Source of the DNA: Pseudophaeomoniella oleicola
Lineage: Eukaryota > Ascomycota > Eurotiomycetes > Phaeomoniellales > Phaeomoniellaceae
DNA: 64,000 bases
Direction: 5' to 3'
NCBI GenBank assembly: GCA_003868215.1
Contig: QWDQ01000032.1
Location: forward strand, 234,070 to 298,069
Shown here: piece by piece, positions 9,854 to 22,054 of the stretch
Layout of the letters: each line of letters begins with the position of its first letter
Numbering within the stretch: the first letter of the stretch is position 1
Notes under the pieces: model-generated
What the model was told of the DNA's origin: nothing
Database searches by the model: none
Seen by the model: the letters and a program-made list of their open reading frames with translations, nothing else
Position numbers and translations under genes: made by a program

Positions 9854-12807
9854 TCAGTCCTTACCGTAGAATTTGACATCGACCAGCTTCTTCTTGAGCT
9901 TTTCAATATTGTCCATGGTAGGCAAAGTCCCTGATGGTATCAATCTTGAGCCTTCATCTATGAGAGTATAATCATTCAACCTGATTTCCTCCGGAGACAG
10001 GTCCTTAAAGAACGAGATGTGAGTGGACCGGCCCTGCGTTTGGGGTCAGCATGAACCATACAACTGAGATCAAGAAGTAAGGCGTTTTCCTTACAATTGG
10101 ACCAGTCTCTATTACGTGAGCTTGACCGACCATTGCATCATAGACTGACGTACGCGCCTTGTCTCTATCATCGAGGTATGCGCAAGCGAACGTCATAGAT
10201 AATGTGCCTAACATTTCCGTCAGCCTTTTCCTGATTTGATGGTCAGTATCATCTAAAAATAAGAATAGGAGGCAACTCGCCCTTGGCGCCCGGTTTGAAA
10301 TCTTGTGCAGCGTGAAACAAGCCGCCGGTGTTGCCTGGGCTGGAGCTCGTACCGAATCCCGAGAAGGAGCTGCCGGTAGAGTTCGCCCCCCGGGGTAGGA
10401 CTGAGCTTGAACCAAACAAGGCTGGACTTGGCCCGGCACCTTTACCATTCCCTGATGGTCCACCAACGGTAGAATCTTGGGCAGAAAGCCCAGCTTTCCT
10501 CGGGCTCACTTTGGGTGCGGAGAGTGAGTTGACAGGTTCTGTCGGTTTGAAAAAGAATGTTGGCTTTGTCGGAAGACTAGGCAATGTCTCTTTCGGCATC
10601 AACGTAGCACTTAAATCTGCCTCACTGGAGGAAGGTGTCGCCTTGTTGTCGAGTTTGGCTTTCTCTGTGTCTTCCGAGGTTTTGCGACTTTCGCCTTGAT
10701 CAAGTCGAAGTGGTTTCGAAAAGTCGAAGAGCTGAGCTGTAGGCTGCCCAGGCATCTGCGTCTCAAGCTCTTGAGCCAATCCCTGCCTCTCAGTGCTTTC
10801 GTATCGTGGTAGCGTTCTCTCGTGCAACCTGCAAGTATCCAATGCGGTCATCAAGCTTTTGACTTTATCTGTCAACCTTTGACGGGTTTCAATGTCTTCC
10901 TGGCTATCACCAGCGAGTCTTTTCAATTGGTCATCATCCATATCATTCACCCTGGCGCTGGTCAGGATATCCGCCAGTCCTCTGATTAGGCAGTTCTCAA
11001 CTGCAAGGGAGCTAACGTTGTCCACAAACGTTATCAATGCGGTATCATAAAAGGCTTGGGTCGTCCTCCACAGACGCAAACAGGCGCCGACATCAACATC
11101 TGCCGAGACCGACTTTAAGAGCGAGCCCTCCTCATCGGTTTCAATTTCCAACTCCTGCAGCCTTTCTTGAAAGTGGGGGCTCAGCGTTGAGGGATGATGT
11201 TCAACGTACGGAGAAAGTAATTCCTGGAGTTTCGTCGCCAGGGCTTCATGTCTCGTACGAAGATCCGGCATGATCAGACTCGGAAACAATTTCCCAAATA
11301 CTGACAGGCCGCAACAGTCGAGAAGCAGCGTTTCAAGCACTGCCTCGGTGATCGTCCAGCACTCTTCTACATAGTCTTTCGCAATGCTCTCCCACTTCCT
11401 AGATTGTTCTCGAAATATACTGCCGACTAAAGCTGGGGTTGGTGTCCCGGGAAGCTCACGTCCAAGGGAAGCTTTTCTTTTTTGGTCTATGTCTTCGATA
11501 CGTTGCCGCAATGTCATGTAGATTGGGGCAGCTGTTGTCAGCCCCTTCGGGGTTCCAAAGCCCCAGTCATCTTTGACCTCATACGTATGCCCTTCGCGCC
11601 TCATCTTCGACGCAAATTTGTCATTGACGGAACGTAGGCGAGCACGTAGCCGCCTTTCGGGGCTATTCTGCAGTTTTCCATAGTCCCAGTGGCCATCACA
11701 CGTGGCCTTCACGATGTCGTGGAATTGGGCAGTCATGGTGAGAAGGAAGCTTCGTTGCTTTCCCGGGGTGTCCCTTGCCGTTCCGAGTGCCCTCAACTTC
11801 TCACTGCTCTCGTTAAGCGCAGTCTCAATGTCACGGACAACCGATGGTATCTCTGCCTGAATGTGATTCAAGAGCTGAGTGCTGAGTCTTCTCCGTAGAG
11901 ATTCGATCCCAAGTTGTCGGGACGGTAATCTGTTCCAAGGTCGTTGAGCAAGTAGCTCGCATTCCCGTGCATCTCTATCGGCCTCTCCGTTCGTTCTCTC
12001 CATGTCTTTCAGGTTGCGAACAACATGCCAGCCCAGGCCCAGGTGGAACTCCTGGCTATTAGGAGCTGCTTCGACTATCTTGAAGAATGAGGTTTCCTTA
12101 ACGCTATCTCGTTCAAGCGTATCTGGTTTAGTGAGGACACCCATTGTCCTGTTCCCTTGAGGATCGACCTGACGGGCCAGCTCAAGAGCAACCTGTCTCT
12201 CTGGATCACTCGAAGCCTCGACAACGAGAAGAATGATGCTTCTCCTATCCTCCATGTAGGAGCGAACGAGATGCTTGACCAGCACGTGTTCATTGGTCAT
12301 TTGTTTAGTCGTATGTATGAGCCCGGGTAAGTCAACGAGAGTAAGCTGAGGGCAGGAAGGCCCTGTTATTTCAAGCCGAAGAATGTCGTCGGACCAACCC
12401 TTCCCGGATTCTGATATGCCAATGGCCCTTTCAGCCTCCTCCACAAGATTAGTGAGCTCCGAAAGCTTCTTATTAGTCCATCTAAAGTTCTTGAGCTCTG
12501 CTTTGTGATCGTCACTTGCACTTTGTCCAGGTTGAATCATCGCAACGGCTGTCTCGGAGTCGCCTCTACGAAGGACGATCTCCGTTGGGAATCGTGTGCA
12601 TCTACCATCACGGACCGGAAAGGTCGCATGGGATATGGCTTCAAGCACAGACGACTTTCCGGATGACTGATCCCCACAGACAACGATTTGTGGGAGGGAG
12701 AGGTCATGTCTCAGGACCGTGGACCGTATGTCGTCAATGTCATCCAACAGTTTAGCATGCTCTTCCGACTGCAATGCACTTACTGTGGAGATATCTGGCG
12801 GCGTCAT
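9854..12807 (-). CDS. Dynamin-family large GTPase with FG-rich C-terminal tail
   Basis: This is a fungal dynamin/Mx-like GTPase. The ATG lies at 12807. Exon 1 (10277-12807) encodes the G domain: GDQSSGKS P-loop at residues 45-52, LVDLPGLI switch, and TKPD. The dynamin stalk follows. A Ser/Thr/Pro-rich tail carries spaced LFGSSS, FSGFG and GLFH motifs like an FG-nucleoporin. Two more exons (10095-10230 and 9854-10033) join in phase across introns 10231-10276 and 10034-10094, giving about 948 aa. They end with an FFKDLSPEEIRLNDY motif, similar to an (S/P)EELRxxDY segment I associate with FG-tailed fungal proteins. The 3' exon structure is less certain than the first exon. No PH domain or proline-rich SH3-binding tail is evident. 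The exact role in membrane remodelling is not known. Confidence 0.8.
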
Positions 12808-13560
12808 AGCAATTTGCAACTATAGTATCGGTAATATGGGCAAAACGTGAGGACTACTAGGTAGTTGGGTACGTCTTGTAAGCTGAACCTGCCGTTTGAG
12901 AAAGGAAAATGGGTAGATATCGAGTAAGAGTGGAATGAACACCTCTTAAGTTATATCTCTCCTCGAGGCTGTTTCAGGCACATATTTGCCCTCTTTCCTC
13001 CTTCATCCTATTGCCTACCTAGTAAGGTAATGTACGTAAAATCCTCTGCAAGTTCCCAAAATGGGGGTGCGGCACCATGCCCTGCGACAAGAAGCGAGGT
13101 CGCTCTATGTATTAGGTGCTACGTAGTACTGTGCTGCCAGTGGAGGTCGTAAAAATAAGCGCCGACCAGCGTGATAGACCGGGTCAACGTTCATTGAACA
13201 TGAATACCATATCTAGTAAGGATTCTATACGTAGCAACATTTGGGGGCCGGATCTTCGGCGAGTGGATAACTTTGCCAGAGCAATGCCCCTATTTGAACA
13301 AGTGCTGCGGCAATATATTGACGACAGCATCCTCGATGTAACACTTCCATGACGACCTCGAACAATCAGAGGATTAGTTCGGAAATATTCCCACGACAAG
13401 AGCAAGGCAGCTAGGAACTATCAGTATACTGGGCCATATAGCCTGCGTTAGAGAACTTTTCTCTTTCTGTTGAAGTATTTCTCCCTTTTCAATAGCTTGG
13501 CGATACTCAAACGGCTATTGTTAGTAGTCTTCTGTACGCTGTTCTAGTGCTGCTCATCGT
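12808..13560. other. Intergenic region upstream of the dynamin gene
   Basis: Promoter side of the dynamin gene. It includes the palindrome-like CTACGTAGTAC at 13119-13129, a partial match to the recurrent 12-nt palindrome of this window. No gene is recognised. Confidence 0.4.
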
Positions 13561-13929
13561 TTGCAGTCTCAATTCACCAATACTTATCTTTAGTGGCTGA
13601 AATCGACAGATGTGTGGTCTCGACTTCTTGTTGAGGATAATCTCTCAGGGACTGTACGAGGTTGGAAACCGTTGTCATGGCACCGCTCAGCTGTTTCCAG
13701 TCACGATTCTGAGATTCACGGGCTGCAACAAAGACACAGTCATGTCTGACCGTCGCGGTCTGTTGGCGCCGAGCGCATGGATATGAAGCTCTGATGTCAA
13801 ACCGTATCGGATAAATTGACGGCAATTGTTGCACAAGATACGATGCGGTCGGGTCTCGAGGGTTCGTAAAGACTCATCGAAGCGAGGATCATCCGTATAC
13901 AGAGACTTGGCAGCCCCAACTGCAGCAAG

Positions 13930-14335
13930 ATAGTGGCCTGCAATGAGAATACCGACACAGCCCATAAGGCTGCTCTTGCGTGGACGGTATTGTATGCTCT
14001 AAGAAAGGGAGCTTTGAGGTCTGACGTGATCAGTAACCTTGTAATGTCTCTCGAATATCGCAGGACTTCCTGGCCGCCGGACGAAACTCTTTGGCTTGCC
14101 TCGACCCTTGACCTAGATGTGAGTAAGATTCTTCAGTATGACTTGGTTGAAGAGCGGATGACAGCACTGTACTCGATGTTCTCAAAAGTGCCGGCCAGAC
14201 TCTTGTTCTACTCTGGCGGACGCCTCCAATGCCTCGTCTATCGGGGGGCCCTCGTTCTTTCTTAGAAAAATGCCTCGTGGTTTTCCAAGATACCGACTGA
14301 TCTCAACGAGATGCAGAAGTCGTCGTGGGTAAGGG
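13930..14335 (+). pseudogene. Relic of a HET-domain (heterokaryon incompatibility) protein
   Basis: The frame 13933-14265 contains SLEYRRTSWPPDETLWLASTL, then DVSKI and ERMTALYSMFSKVPARLLFYSGGRL. This resembles the C-terminal half of fungal HET-domain proteins, where an R-x-TSxxxDExxCLA segment is followed by RM...(L/V)P.GLIF. After GGRL the similarity continues in another frame (PRSFLEKCLVVFQ, up to about 14310), so a frameshift breaks it. No N-terminal HET core is seen upstream on this strand. I read it as a degraded copy. Assignment rests on pattern similarity only. Confidence 0.4.
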
Positions 14336-15202
14336 GCTCACCATCAGCTTGTTGGGGTACATAATTGAGCAAACCAACGATGCCTCCAGATTACGAGATG
14401 GGGCTATATAGTTCTCAAGCACCTCCTCCGGCCCCGCAATCACCTCGCGCGACAATACCAGGCTCGCGGGAGAATCGATTGCTTACCATCTTACCACCCC
14501 AGGCCGATATCCTCAGCGAAAGGGATCGTTTCACCCGCGAATTCGTCCAGGTAATTGGGAAAGAGCAAAGGACCGTTGCACTGATCTGCTACTCAAACAC
14601 GTCATTTGCATGAAGCCCTACTCGTCGAAGTCTTCGAACACGATCCTCACCGACACAGTACCCGCTGTCAGTATATCATGCAGGTCATTATCCAGCCAAT
14701 CTTGTCGTGGCGAAGCTGAGGATGATATTCCATAATGATCGGCCGGTACTTGACCACTTAGCCTGATGCAGAACACATGCCCATGGAACATGCTCAGAGG
14801 GCTCACCGCTTTCTGAAATGCACATTGCAACCGGGGAGCGCCCTGTGGCTCGTTGGGTGACATGGTCGTGCTGAGATTTCTCTTGTGACGCGCTTTTGCT
14901 CGACTGTTCACCTACATATCTATGCCGAGTGTCTCTAGATGCAGTGATGAGTGACAGTTCGCCTTCTTTGCCATAGGCAGTAAGCTATCTCGCCAAGGAG
15001 CTCTCCATTGCCCGAATGCGTCTATCGATCTCGTTGAAGTCTTGCTGAAAATCAACCCAACTTCCATAGGGAAAAGTAATTGTAGGGGGGGGGGGGAAAA
15101 GGAGAGACTTTTTTCTATATTAAAACGTCCTATGACTCTATAATATGGCAAGAGAACAAGCATATGCTGCTGTCCCAGATCCCGACGAAGATTGACCTAT
15201 CG
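14336..15202. other. Intergenic region with short unassigned frames and a G run
   Basis: Open frames of 80-100 codons occur on both strands (about 14380-14613 plus, 14618-14911 minus), none with a recognisable domain. They may belong to the same decayed locus as the HET-like relic. A G12 run lies at 15085-15096. Confidence 0.35.
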
Positions 15203-16342
15203 TTAATTATTCTTAGGAGCTAGGCGACGACCGATATTGCCAAAGCATACGCTGCTGCAAAAGAGTACGCTAGCGACCCACGTGGCAACGGCTATGCTTT
15301 CATCCGTGATGAGACCATTGCTCCCGAATCTTTGGGACAAGCCCAGCGCCAAGGCAGATCTAGATGGGCTATTTGTCGGTGGCGGTACCATTTCTGGGAT
15401 GAAGGTCAGAAGTATTACCGTGCCCAGTATGCCGACGATTGTATGTATTACGAATCCAGCCGTTGTCCGGTCAATTGTGTACCACAGGCAGGGGTTTACC
15501 GATGCAAGCGTCACGGATGCCTGCATAGTCGATTGCCATTTAAGACGACGCTATACATCTTGTTAGCACTTGCGAAATCGAACGTGTGAGATGCGGCTTA
15601 CAACAGCGAACGCAATACCAACAAATGCGCCAACCCCCCGAACAGCAGGATTCCAGTCGGCGCCGAGATCGACGGTTGGATCAGGAGAACCGACCGAGCT
15701 AGTCTTCGTCGTCTCTGTCGAATCGTCTTCACCAAGACTTGTGCCGAATTCTTTCGCCTTTTCGTCGATCCAAGGTAAAAAGTTTCCAAATGCTACTCCA
15801 CACGTTCCCCAGAACAGAGCATATAGCCGGGAACGCCTATCAATCCAATTGACTTTCACAGGCGACACGGTATCGTTCTCATGCAAGTGCGTTATAACTA
15901 TGCCATATGCTACCCCAAAACCAAAGAGCAGGATGGCACGTATGGTAAATGATAATATCTTATGCCTCGCGCGGACGTGAGGTGGGTGTAGCGCCCTTGA
16001 ATTGGTTTTTGCTTCAATGGCAGCGAGGCTTTGAGGAGTGAGCACCTCACCACTGGGTCGAAAGCTTGGTGTCTGCGCCCCCGTACCCCACGGCGTCGAA
16101 GTCTCGTCTCTCGATGCGTCATAGCCGGTCGGGGAGTAGATACCGAACAGAGTTGAAGACGTCAAGTTCAGTAGAGACCGCGTACGACTAGGTGGAGCGC
16201 CTCCATGCAGCTTGTTATCCAGGAGTTCGGGATTGATACTTTCTGGAGGAGGCGTGGGCGGCGTGGATTCATCGGTAGAAATTGGGGTGAGCTCGAAAGC
16301 TCTCCGCGGTGTCGGGCGGAGAATAGGATTCTGGTCAGCCAT
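15203..16342 (-). CDS. insA: INSIG-domain ER membrane protein
   Basis: Fungal INSIG protein of 362 aa from two exons (15602-16342 and 15203-15550). A 51-nt intron (15551-15601) has a GTAAGC donor and a perfect TGCTAAC branch site, and the junction is phase 0. The first 110 residues are a polar Pro/Ser/Thr-rich cytosolic region. Transmembrane segments follow: ILLFGFGVAYGIVITHLHE near 135-155, a WGTCGVAFGN helix, GVGAFVGIAFAV just before the junction, then WQSTMQASVTLASVNPCLW and a TAGFVIHTIVGILGTVI helix. INSIG proteins bind HMG-CoA reductase, and SREBP/SCAP in animals, to control sterol synthesis. In fungi a link to HMG-CoA reductase is known from fission yeast Ins1. Mevalonate kinase lies about 21 kb away. 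Confidence 0.85.
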
Positions 16343-17277
16343 GATATATTGAAACCACGTCTTGCTTCCTGAAGTCCGTCAAACTATTTTCGATCACACT
16401 GAGGTCTGGTGATTCTCAGCTCAGAGGTAACGGATGCGAGACTCTCTTTATGGCTTCGGGGCCAAGCTCGGTATTAGTCGCAACGATAATATTTGTAAAC
16501 TTTTGTGGGCTCTGTTGAAACCATTAGCAAGGAGTGTTCGAGAAAGTGCAAAGAAAGAAGAAGAAGAGAAGAATACATTTTGGTTTTATGGAAGAAAGAA
16601 GTAATTATGATCGTTCATGCACCTTTCACATGCTTTGGAGTAAAATATGTGTTCAACATTGACTTTCTGACGTCCTGGGCCTTGTCGGATGCTCGAGGCC
16701 AGTAAGGTGATTCGGGTCGGGGTAATAACCAATTGGAACACACTATTATATCGAAAGCCAAAGCATCCGGTCGCTCCCCATCGAATTGAAATGAGCCAAA
16801 CCCTTTTCCACACTTGGGATAGAGAGATAAGTTAGAGAGAGAGAGAGAAGATAAAATCGATTGCTCCTAGTTCATTAGCTAAGGTACCATAGGACACTGC
16901 TCGACTGGTAGCTACCCGTGGAGCCGTCTATGGCCATAACTTAATAGATCTTACTACGTAGTATTCCTACGATTTTGTTGGGCGGAGCTCTAAACGCTAG
17001 ATTTGGTAAAGGCGCCTGACTTATCCGAGGCCAGTCTTATGGGTAAGGGACCAAGCTAAATCAACATTGCTCCAGCATCTGCTCTGGCCCATATAGCTTC
17101 CATACCCAGCTTCCATACCCAGCTATTGTGAAGCTGTCTCATGTTGCCTATAGAGTATATCTATCTAAAGGCCGGTCTCTAATACCTTCCCTAGACACCA
17201 GAAAGGATCTAGGTGCTCGTCCTACAACCAAATGTCTTCATGAATGGTAATAACATCGAGTCGACATATTCCGAAGT
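16343..17277. other. Divergent promoter region between INSIG and ZW10-like genes
   Basis: No gene recognised. It holds a purine-rich GA run near 16829-16851 and one exact copy of the 12-nt palindrome TACTACGTAGTA at 16952-16963. A short direct duplication of the phrase TCCATACCCAGCT occurs near 17099-17124. Confidence 0.5.
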
Positions 17278-19828
17278 ATGGCGACAGACAGTCCTCAGCG
17301 GATTGCCAATGCGCTTCTGGATCCCATTCGAAATGGCACATTCCCTGATTCCGAAGATGTGCTCTCAGCGAGTCTCGATGCTAGCGGGCTTTCTGCGACT
17401 CTCGATGTCATCAGACGCTCAAGGGAAGAGATACGAGTGAGTAAGACTGTGTTATAACAGTTTGCATGTCATCTAACCCTATATTCTCAAGGCAGAAATC
17501 CAGAAAGCCAGCTCCAGGACGTCCTCTCGTGTGGACCAGTGGATAACTCAAGCTCGTCAACTTCAGCAAGATATAGAAAAGTCCAAGCGCGATGCCAGAG
17601 ACATTGTCCAAAGTCATGAAGCAGGCAAGACAGTCTCTGCAAGAGTCGAGGATGTCAGTGCGAAAGTGCGCTTCCTCCATTCCGAGACGGAGTACAATGA
17701 AGCAATCCTTGGAGCTCTCGAAGATGTGAAGGCTATCACGGGTGAGATATCATCTGTCGGAAGCGATGTCGCCGGAGGCAATCTGAAGTATACTTGTGGC
17801 AAGATATTGAAATTGGAAGAAATAATACGGTCAAGGATATCCAACGAGAATAATCGACGTGTGTGGACTCTTGTCGAAGCTCGAGTTCACGCACTACGAA
17901 ACCGTGTACTGAAGGAACTCCAGCACAGTTTTGAAGAGCTGGTACAAGTGGGCACCACTTCTGGTCAGACAGCCTTTGCCGTGTATCCCGAAACCGAGGT
18001 AGGAGGCAAGCCTACTATCTTGAAAGATGTCATCAGCGCTCTGGACGAACTTGGAGCACTTGATGATGTACTTTCAAAATCTTCGAAGAAGATCAACCGG
18101 TCCCTATTGCACCATCTGTTGTCACGAAAGTCGTTCATGACATTTGCAAAATCAAGCTCTGGACAGCTCGTGTTAGAAGAAGCCTCTACGCGGAACCTTG
18201 CATCCATTCTTCTCGATTTGAGAGAATTTATCACCTACGTCCAGGCGCGCATGCCGGCGAATGAAGGCCGGTTGTTGGTGTCAAAATCTTTGCAAACCCT
18301 TGTTCCTGTTCTAATATCCGATTGGCTGGTGCCTTCGGTTCCTGTCAGCCTAGAGGAATTGCACAGTTTCCAAGAGGAACGATCCAATGTCGACCAATTT
18401 GCAGCCTTTCTTACATCAAGTGGGTTCAAAGAAGCAACTCAAATCACTGAATGGATCAATCGAATTCCTCGCACGTGGCTGACAAAAAGAAGGACAGCTG
18501 CTCTTGATGATGTTCGAACGGCATATCGGGCGTATCGTGGAAACACGAAGCTCGTCGAGAGAGTGGAGCGTGAAAAGATCTCTAAATCAGAGAATGATCT
18601 CTTAAATACTGCTGGATGGGATGACTGGGACGCCAAGCCGACACAAAAGCAGGAAGACGAAGCTAACAAAGAGTTTCACTCGAGGGAGGAAGAAGATGTG
18701 AGTGGTTGGGACTTCGATGGCGAAGGCGATCAACCCACAAAATCCCACGAGGAAGCCAAAAGTGACGCAGATGATGATGCTACAGAGGCATGGGGCTGGG
18801 ACGATGAAGACGAGAATCCCAGCAAAGAAGACGATCCTTCGAGAAAATCCGCGAAAGCCCATGGGGAAGTTCCAAACGGTACCTCTTCAGAACGAGAGAT
18901 GGAATTGAGAGAGACTTACACTGTGACAACAATCACCGATTCGATCCTAGAGATTGTCAGGCGCCAGTTACAAGATGCTGAGACCATAACGAACGATGAC
19001 TTCAAGTGGTTGCATACCGCATCACCTGCGGCTGGCTTACGTGCGCTGCCGACTCTCGTTCTCGCCATGTTTAGGGCAACAGCTCCATCATTCTATGAAA
19101 CTGCTATGCCAAGCGGCAACATGCATATTTACAATGACTGTCTACACATGGCAGACACTTTCAAGGCGATGACAGAAGAGACGCATACCGTGAACTGGAA
19201 TGATGATATAACATCTCTTGAGAAGTTTGCCAAATCGGCCTACGCGCGAGAGATGGACCTGCAACGGGTAGTGCTCAGAGATTTGTTAGATGGAGCCGAA
19301 GGCTTCGCACACTGCAATGAATACCCTACTTCAGAGGCATGCGATACGGCTGTGAGCTCGACGGTAGATCACATTCGAGCAATCTTTGGGCAATGGAAAC
19401 TGATTCTGTCACATTCCGCGCTTCTACAGTCTGTTGGATCGCTCCTTGCCACCATGATAGACAAAGTCATCAAAGATGTTGAGGACATGGAGGATATATC
19501 TGAAGCTGAATCGCAGCGACTTGTTGGATATTGCAACCAGATCTCCAGACTTGACACGTTGTTCTTGCCAGAAACACCTCCTAAAGGCTCAACGACGGAA
19601 GAAGCTGTCCCACTTACCGCCGTCTATGTGACGAATTGGTTAAAGTTTCAATACCTGTCGAATATCCTGGAGAGTACTTTGGTAGATATCAAGTATCTCT
19701 GGACGGAAGGAGAGATGAGTTTGGAATTCACAGAGGAGGAGGTTATTGATCTAATCAAGGCACTTTTTGCAGACTCACACCACCGGAGAAATGCTATAGC
19801 AGACATCAGGCGACGCCTTAGGTCTTGA
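17278..19828 (+). CDS. ZW10/Dsl1-type vesicle-tethering protein
   Basis: Protein of 831 aa. Exon 1 (17278-17436, MATDSPQRIA) joins exon 2 (17492-19828) in phase across a 55-nt intron with a CTAAC branch site. The family is ZW10 (PF06248-like). In animals it acts at kinetochores (RZZ complex) and at the ER in the NRZ tether. In fungi the conserved role is the Dsl1 complex that captures COPI vesicles at the ER. The N-terminal 90 residues are helical and coiled-coil-like. A disordered acidic linker at residues about 425-490 carries WDDWD, GWDFD and WGWDDEDE motifs, like the tryptophan-rich acidic lasso of yeast Dsl1 that binds coatomer. The C-terminal half is the conserved helical domain. The family call is strong; the COPI-binding reading is inference. 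Confidence 0.85.
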
Positions 19829-20102
19829 AGTATATCATATTATCAATCCTTGCCTGGTCAAGCACTTACGTTTGCTGAATTCACTGTTCAATTGCGATTA
19901 CCATGTTCTGGGTCTCTTAAGAGCGACCCCGCACGGAGTGCACAAATGGCCGACTCGGGTACCGTAAATTTTCTGAAAATGAGTCTGCGAAGGAAAAGAA
20001 TTGTTCAATATTGAGGGAAAATTCAAGAGCAAGTAGACGGCTCTACTTGACTCTACAAGTCAATCCGATATAGTTGCACAACCTGACAGTTATTTCTCAA
20101 CC

Positions 20103-21617
20103 ATGGCTGAATTTGATAAGCCAGGGTCAACGGCGACAGCCCAGATACGTCTTCAACTTACGACCAAGGATGAGAACCTTGCGCTACCGGATACGACTGG
20201 CCCAATTCTTGTTCCGACCTGTAAGTAGGATTGTAGGTTTTACATCTATAGGATGCGCTGACTTTCTTCCCCAGCACTTAGACGGTACGCGCTGTCGACA
20301 CTTGTCAATAGTCTGTTGGAAACAGAGAAGCCTGTTCCCCTCGAGTTCCTCATCAACGGCTCCTACCTCCGTACATCTATCGACGAATATCTTACTGCGA
20401 ACGGGATATCGTCTGAGACGACTCTGACAGTGGAATATGTCAAAGCTCTGATACCACCACTATTTGTTGCTTCTTATGAACATGACGACTGGGTATCTGC
20501 TGTGGATGTGCTGTCGGCGTCATCTCCAGCTGGCCGATGGCAGACAGCCAAAGACTCCAGCGCCATGGTACCAGATAGGATATTGTCTGCCAGCTATGAT
20601 GGACTACTAAGAATATGGAATACATCTTCCCAAGTTATCGCAACTTCACCGGGGCTACAGGACGGTGGCCATTCTTCGTCCGTCAAATCTTCCAAATGGA
20701 TATCAAAGTCTCAGATTGCTTCCGCAGGAGTCGACCGGACTGTTCGGCTATGGAAATATGCCGAAGATGATTCAGGTTTCTCAGCAAGCCTGCAGCCACA
20801 GTTAGAGTTGTACGGTCACAAATCAAGCGTCGACTCGCTCGCCGTTCACGCTTCTTCCAATCGCATATTATCCTCCTCCTCCGACCATAGCGTTGGGTTG
20901 TGGTCTACTAAGAAATCCGATGCACCTGAAGCTCCAGCAGGGTTGCTTCCAACGGCCTCGTCACGGAGCATGAAGCGCCGGAAGTTGAATCGTGCAGTCC
21001 AGGTCAGCCAAAGGGGTCCATTGGCGTTACTCAAACAACATACTGCACCAGTGTCACAAGCGATATTTGACGAGAAAGATTCGACAGTCGGCTATTCAGT
21101 ATCGTGGGATCATAGCTTACGAACATGGGATCTCGTTACGACTGCTCTCGTCGACACGAGAACAACGGCGCACTCTCTGCTTGCAGTTGCTCATCTCCAG
21201 GATCTAAGCCTTCTCGCTGCAGGGACATCAGCCAGGCACATAACCTTAATAGATCCAAGGCAATCTGCTTCAACAATCTCAGCAATGACTCTTCGAGGTC
21301 ACACCAATGCAGTCGTCAGCTTAGCCCGGGACCCGGACAGCCCATACGGTCTTGTGAGCGGTAGTCACGACGGCACGTGCCGGATATGGGACGTCAGGTC
21401 AACAAGGACAGATAAAGATGGTGTCGTCGGAGAAAGCATCTACTCGATACAGAGGCAGAGCATAGAAGGACAGGCGAACAAGCTTGCCGGTGAAGGAATC
21501 AAGGTCTTTGATGTGTGCTGGGACAAGTCGTTAGGCATTGTAAGCGTGGGCGAGGATAAGAGGGTACAGATCAATAGAGGGCAGGGCGTGCTATCCGCCC
21601 AAGCACCGGCGGCTTAA
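20103..21617 (+). CDS. YTM1: Ytm1, WD-repeat ribosome biogenesis factor
   Basis: Ytm1 (WDR12 in animals) works with Nop7/Erb1 in maturation of the 60S subunit in the nucleolus and is released by the AAA ATPase Rea1. Exon 1 (20103-20220) and exon 2 (20275-21617) join in phase 1 across a 54-nt intron with a CTGAC branch site, giving 486 aa. Residues 10-95 are the ubiquitin-like NLE domain that binds the Rea1 MIDAS domain, followed by the characteristic LIPPLFVASYEHDDWVSAV stretch. Seven WD40 blades follow (for example SASYDGLLRIWN, SAGVDRTVRLWK, SGSHDGTCRIWDVR). A basic KRRKLNR insertion lies between blades. It sits 274 bp downstream of the ZW10-like gene on the same strand. Confidence 0.93.
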
Positions 21618-22054
21618 TCCTTATTGAGTAGATAGGATTTTTGATACCCATTTCCAACAGTATTGCTTTCGAAGCAAAGATCATGAGATCAAGAAATATC
21701 ACCCTACCCGCCCTCGTATATGGAACTCATCGTGCAACTTCTGGGTGCTGCGGTGTTGATAATTGCTAGGCATCTCAAACCATTCGTAGCAAGAGGTAAT
21801 GATCATGAGTAAGCATTGCTTGTATGTAATCTAGTAATTTTATACACCAGAAATATATCAAAAAATTTATCAATCAACCCTGAGCAACTCCACAAGATTG
21901 CGCAGAAGAAGATCCGCTGAGTTACTCCATCAATGATAGATGTAGTCGTTATAAGTGCTGTCTCTATCAAAATACCATCGAGAAGATAGCCCGTAAACGC
22001 CGGTTTAATGCACCCCGCTGTATATGTACACAAATATGTTCACATAAAGACCGT
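21618..22054. other. Convergent 3' region between YTM1 and uS13m
   Basis: Shared 3' flanking DNA of two convergent genes. AT-rich, no coding frame recognised. Confidence 0.5.
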
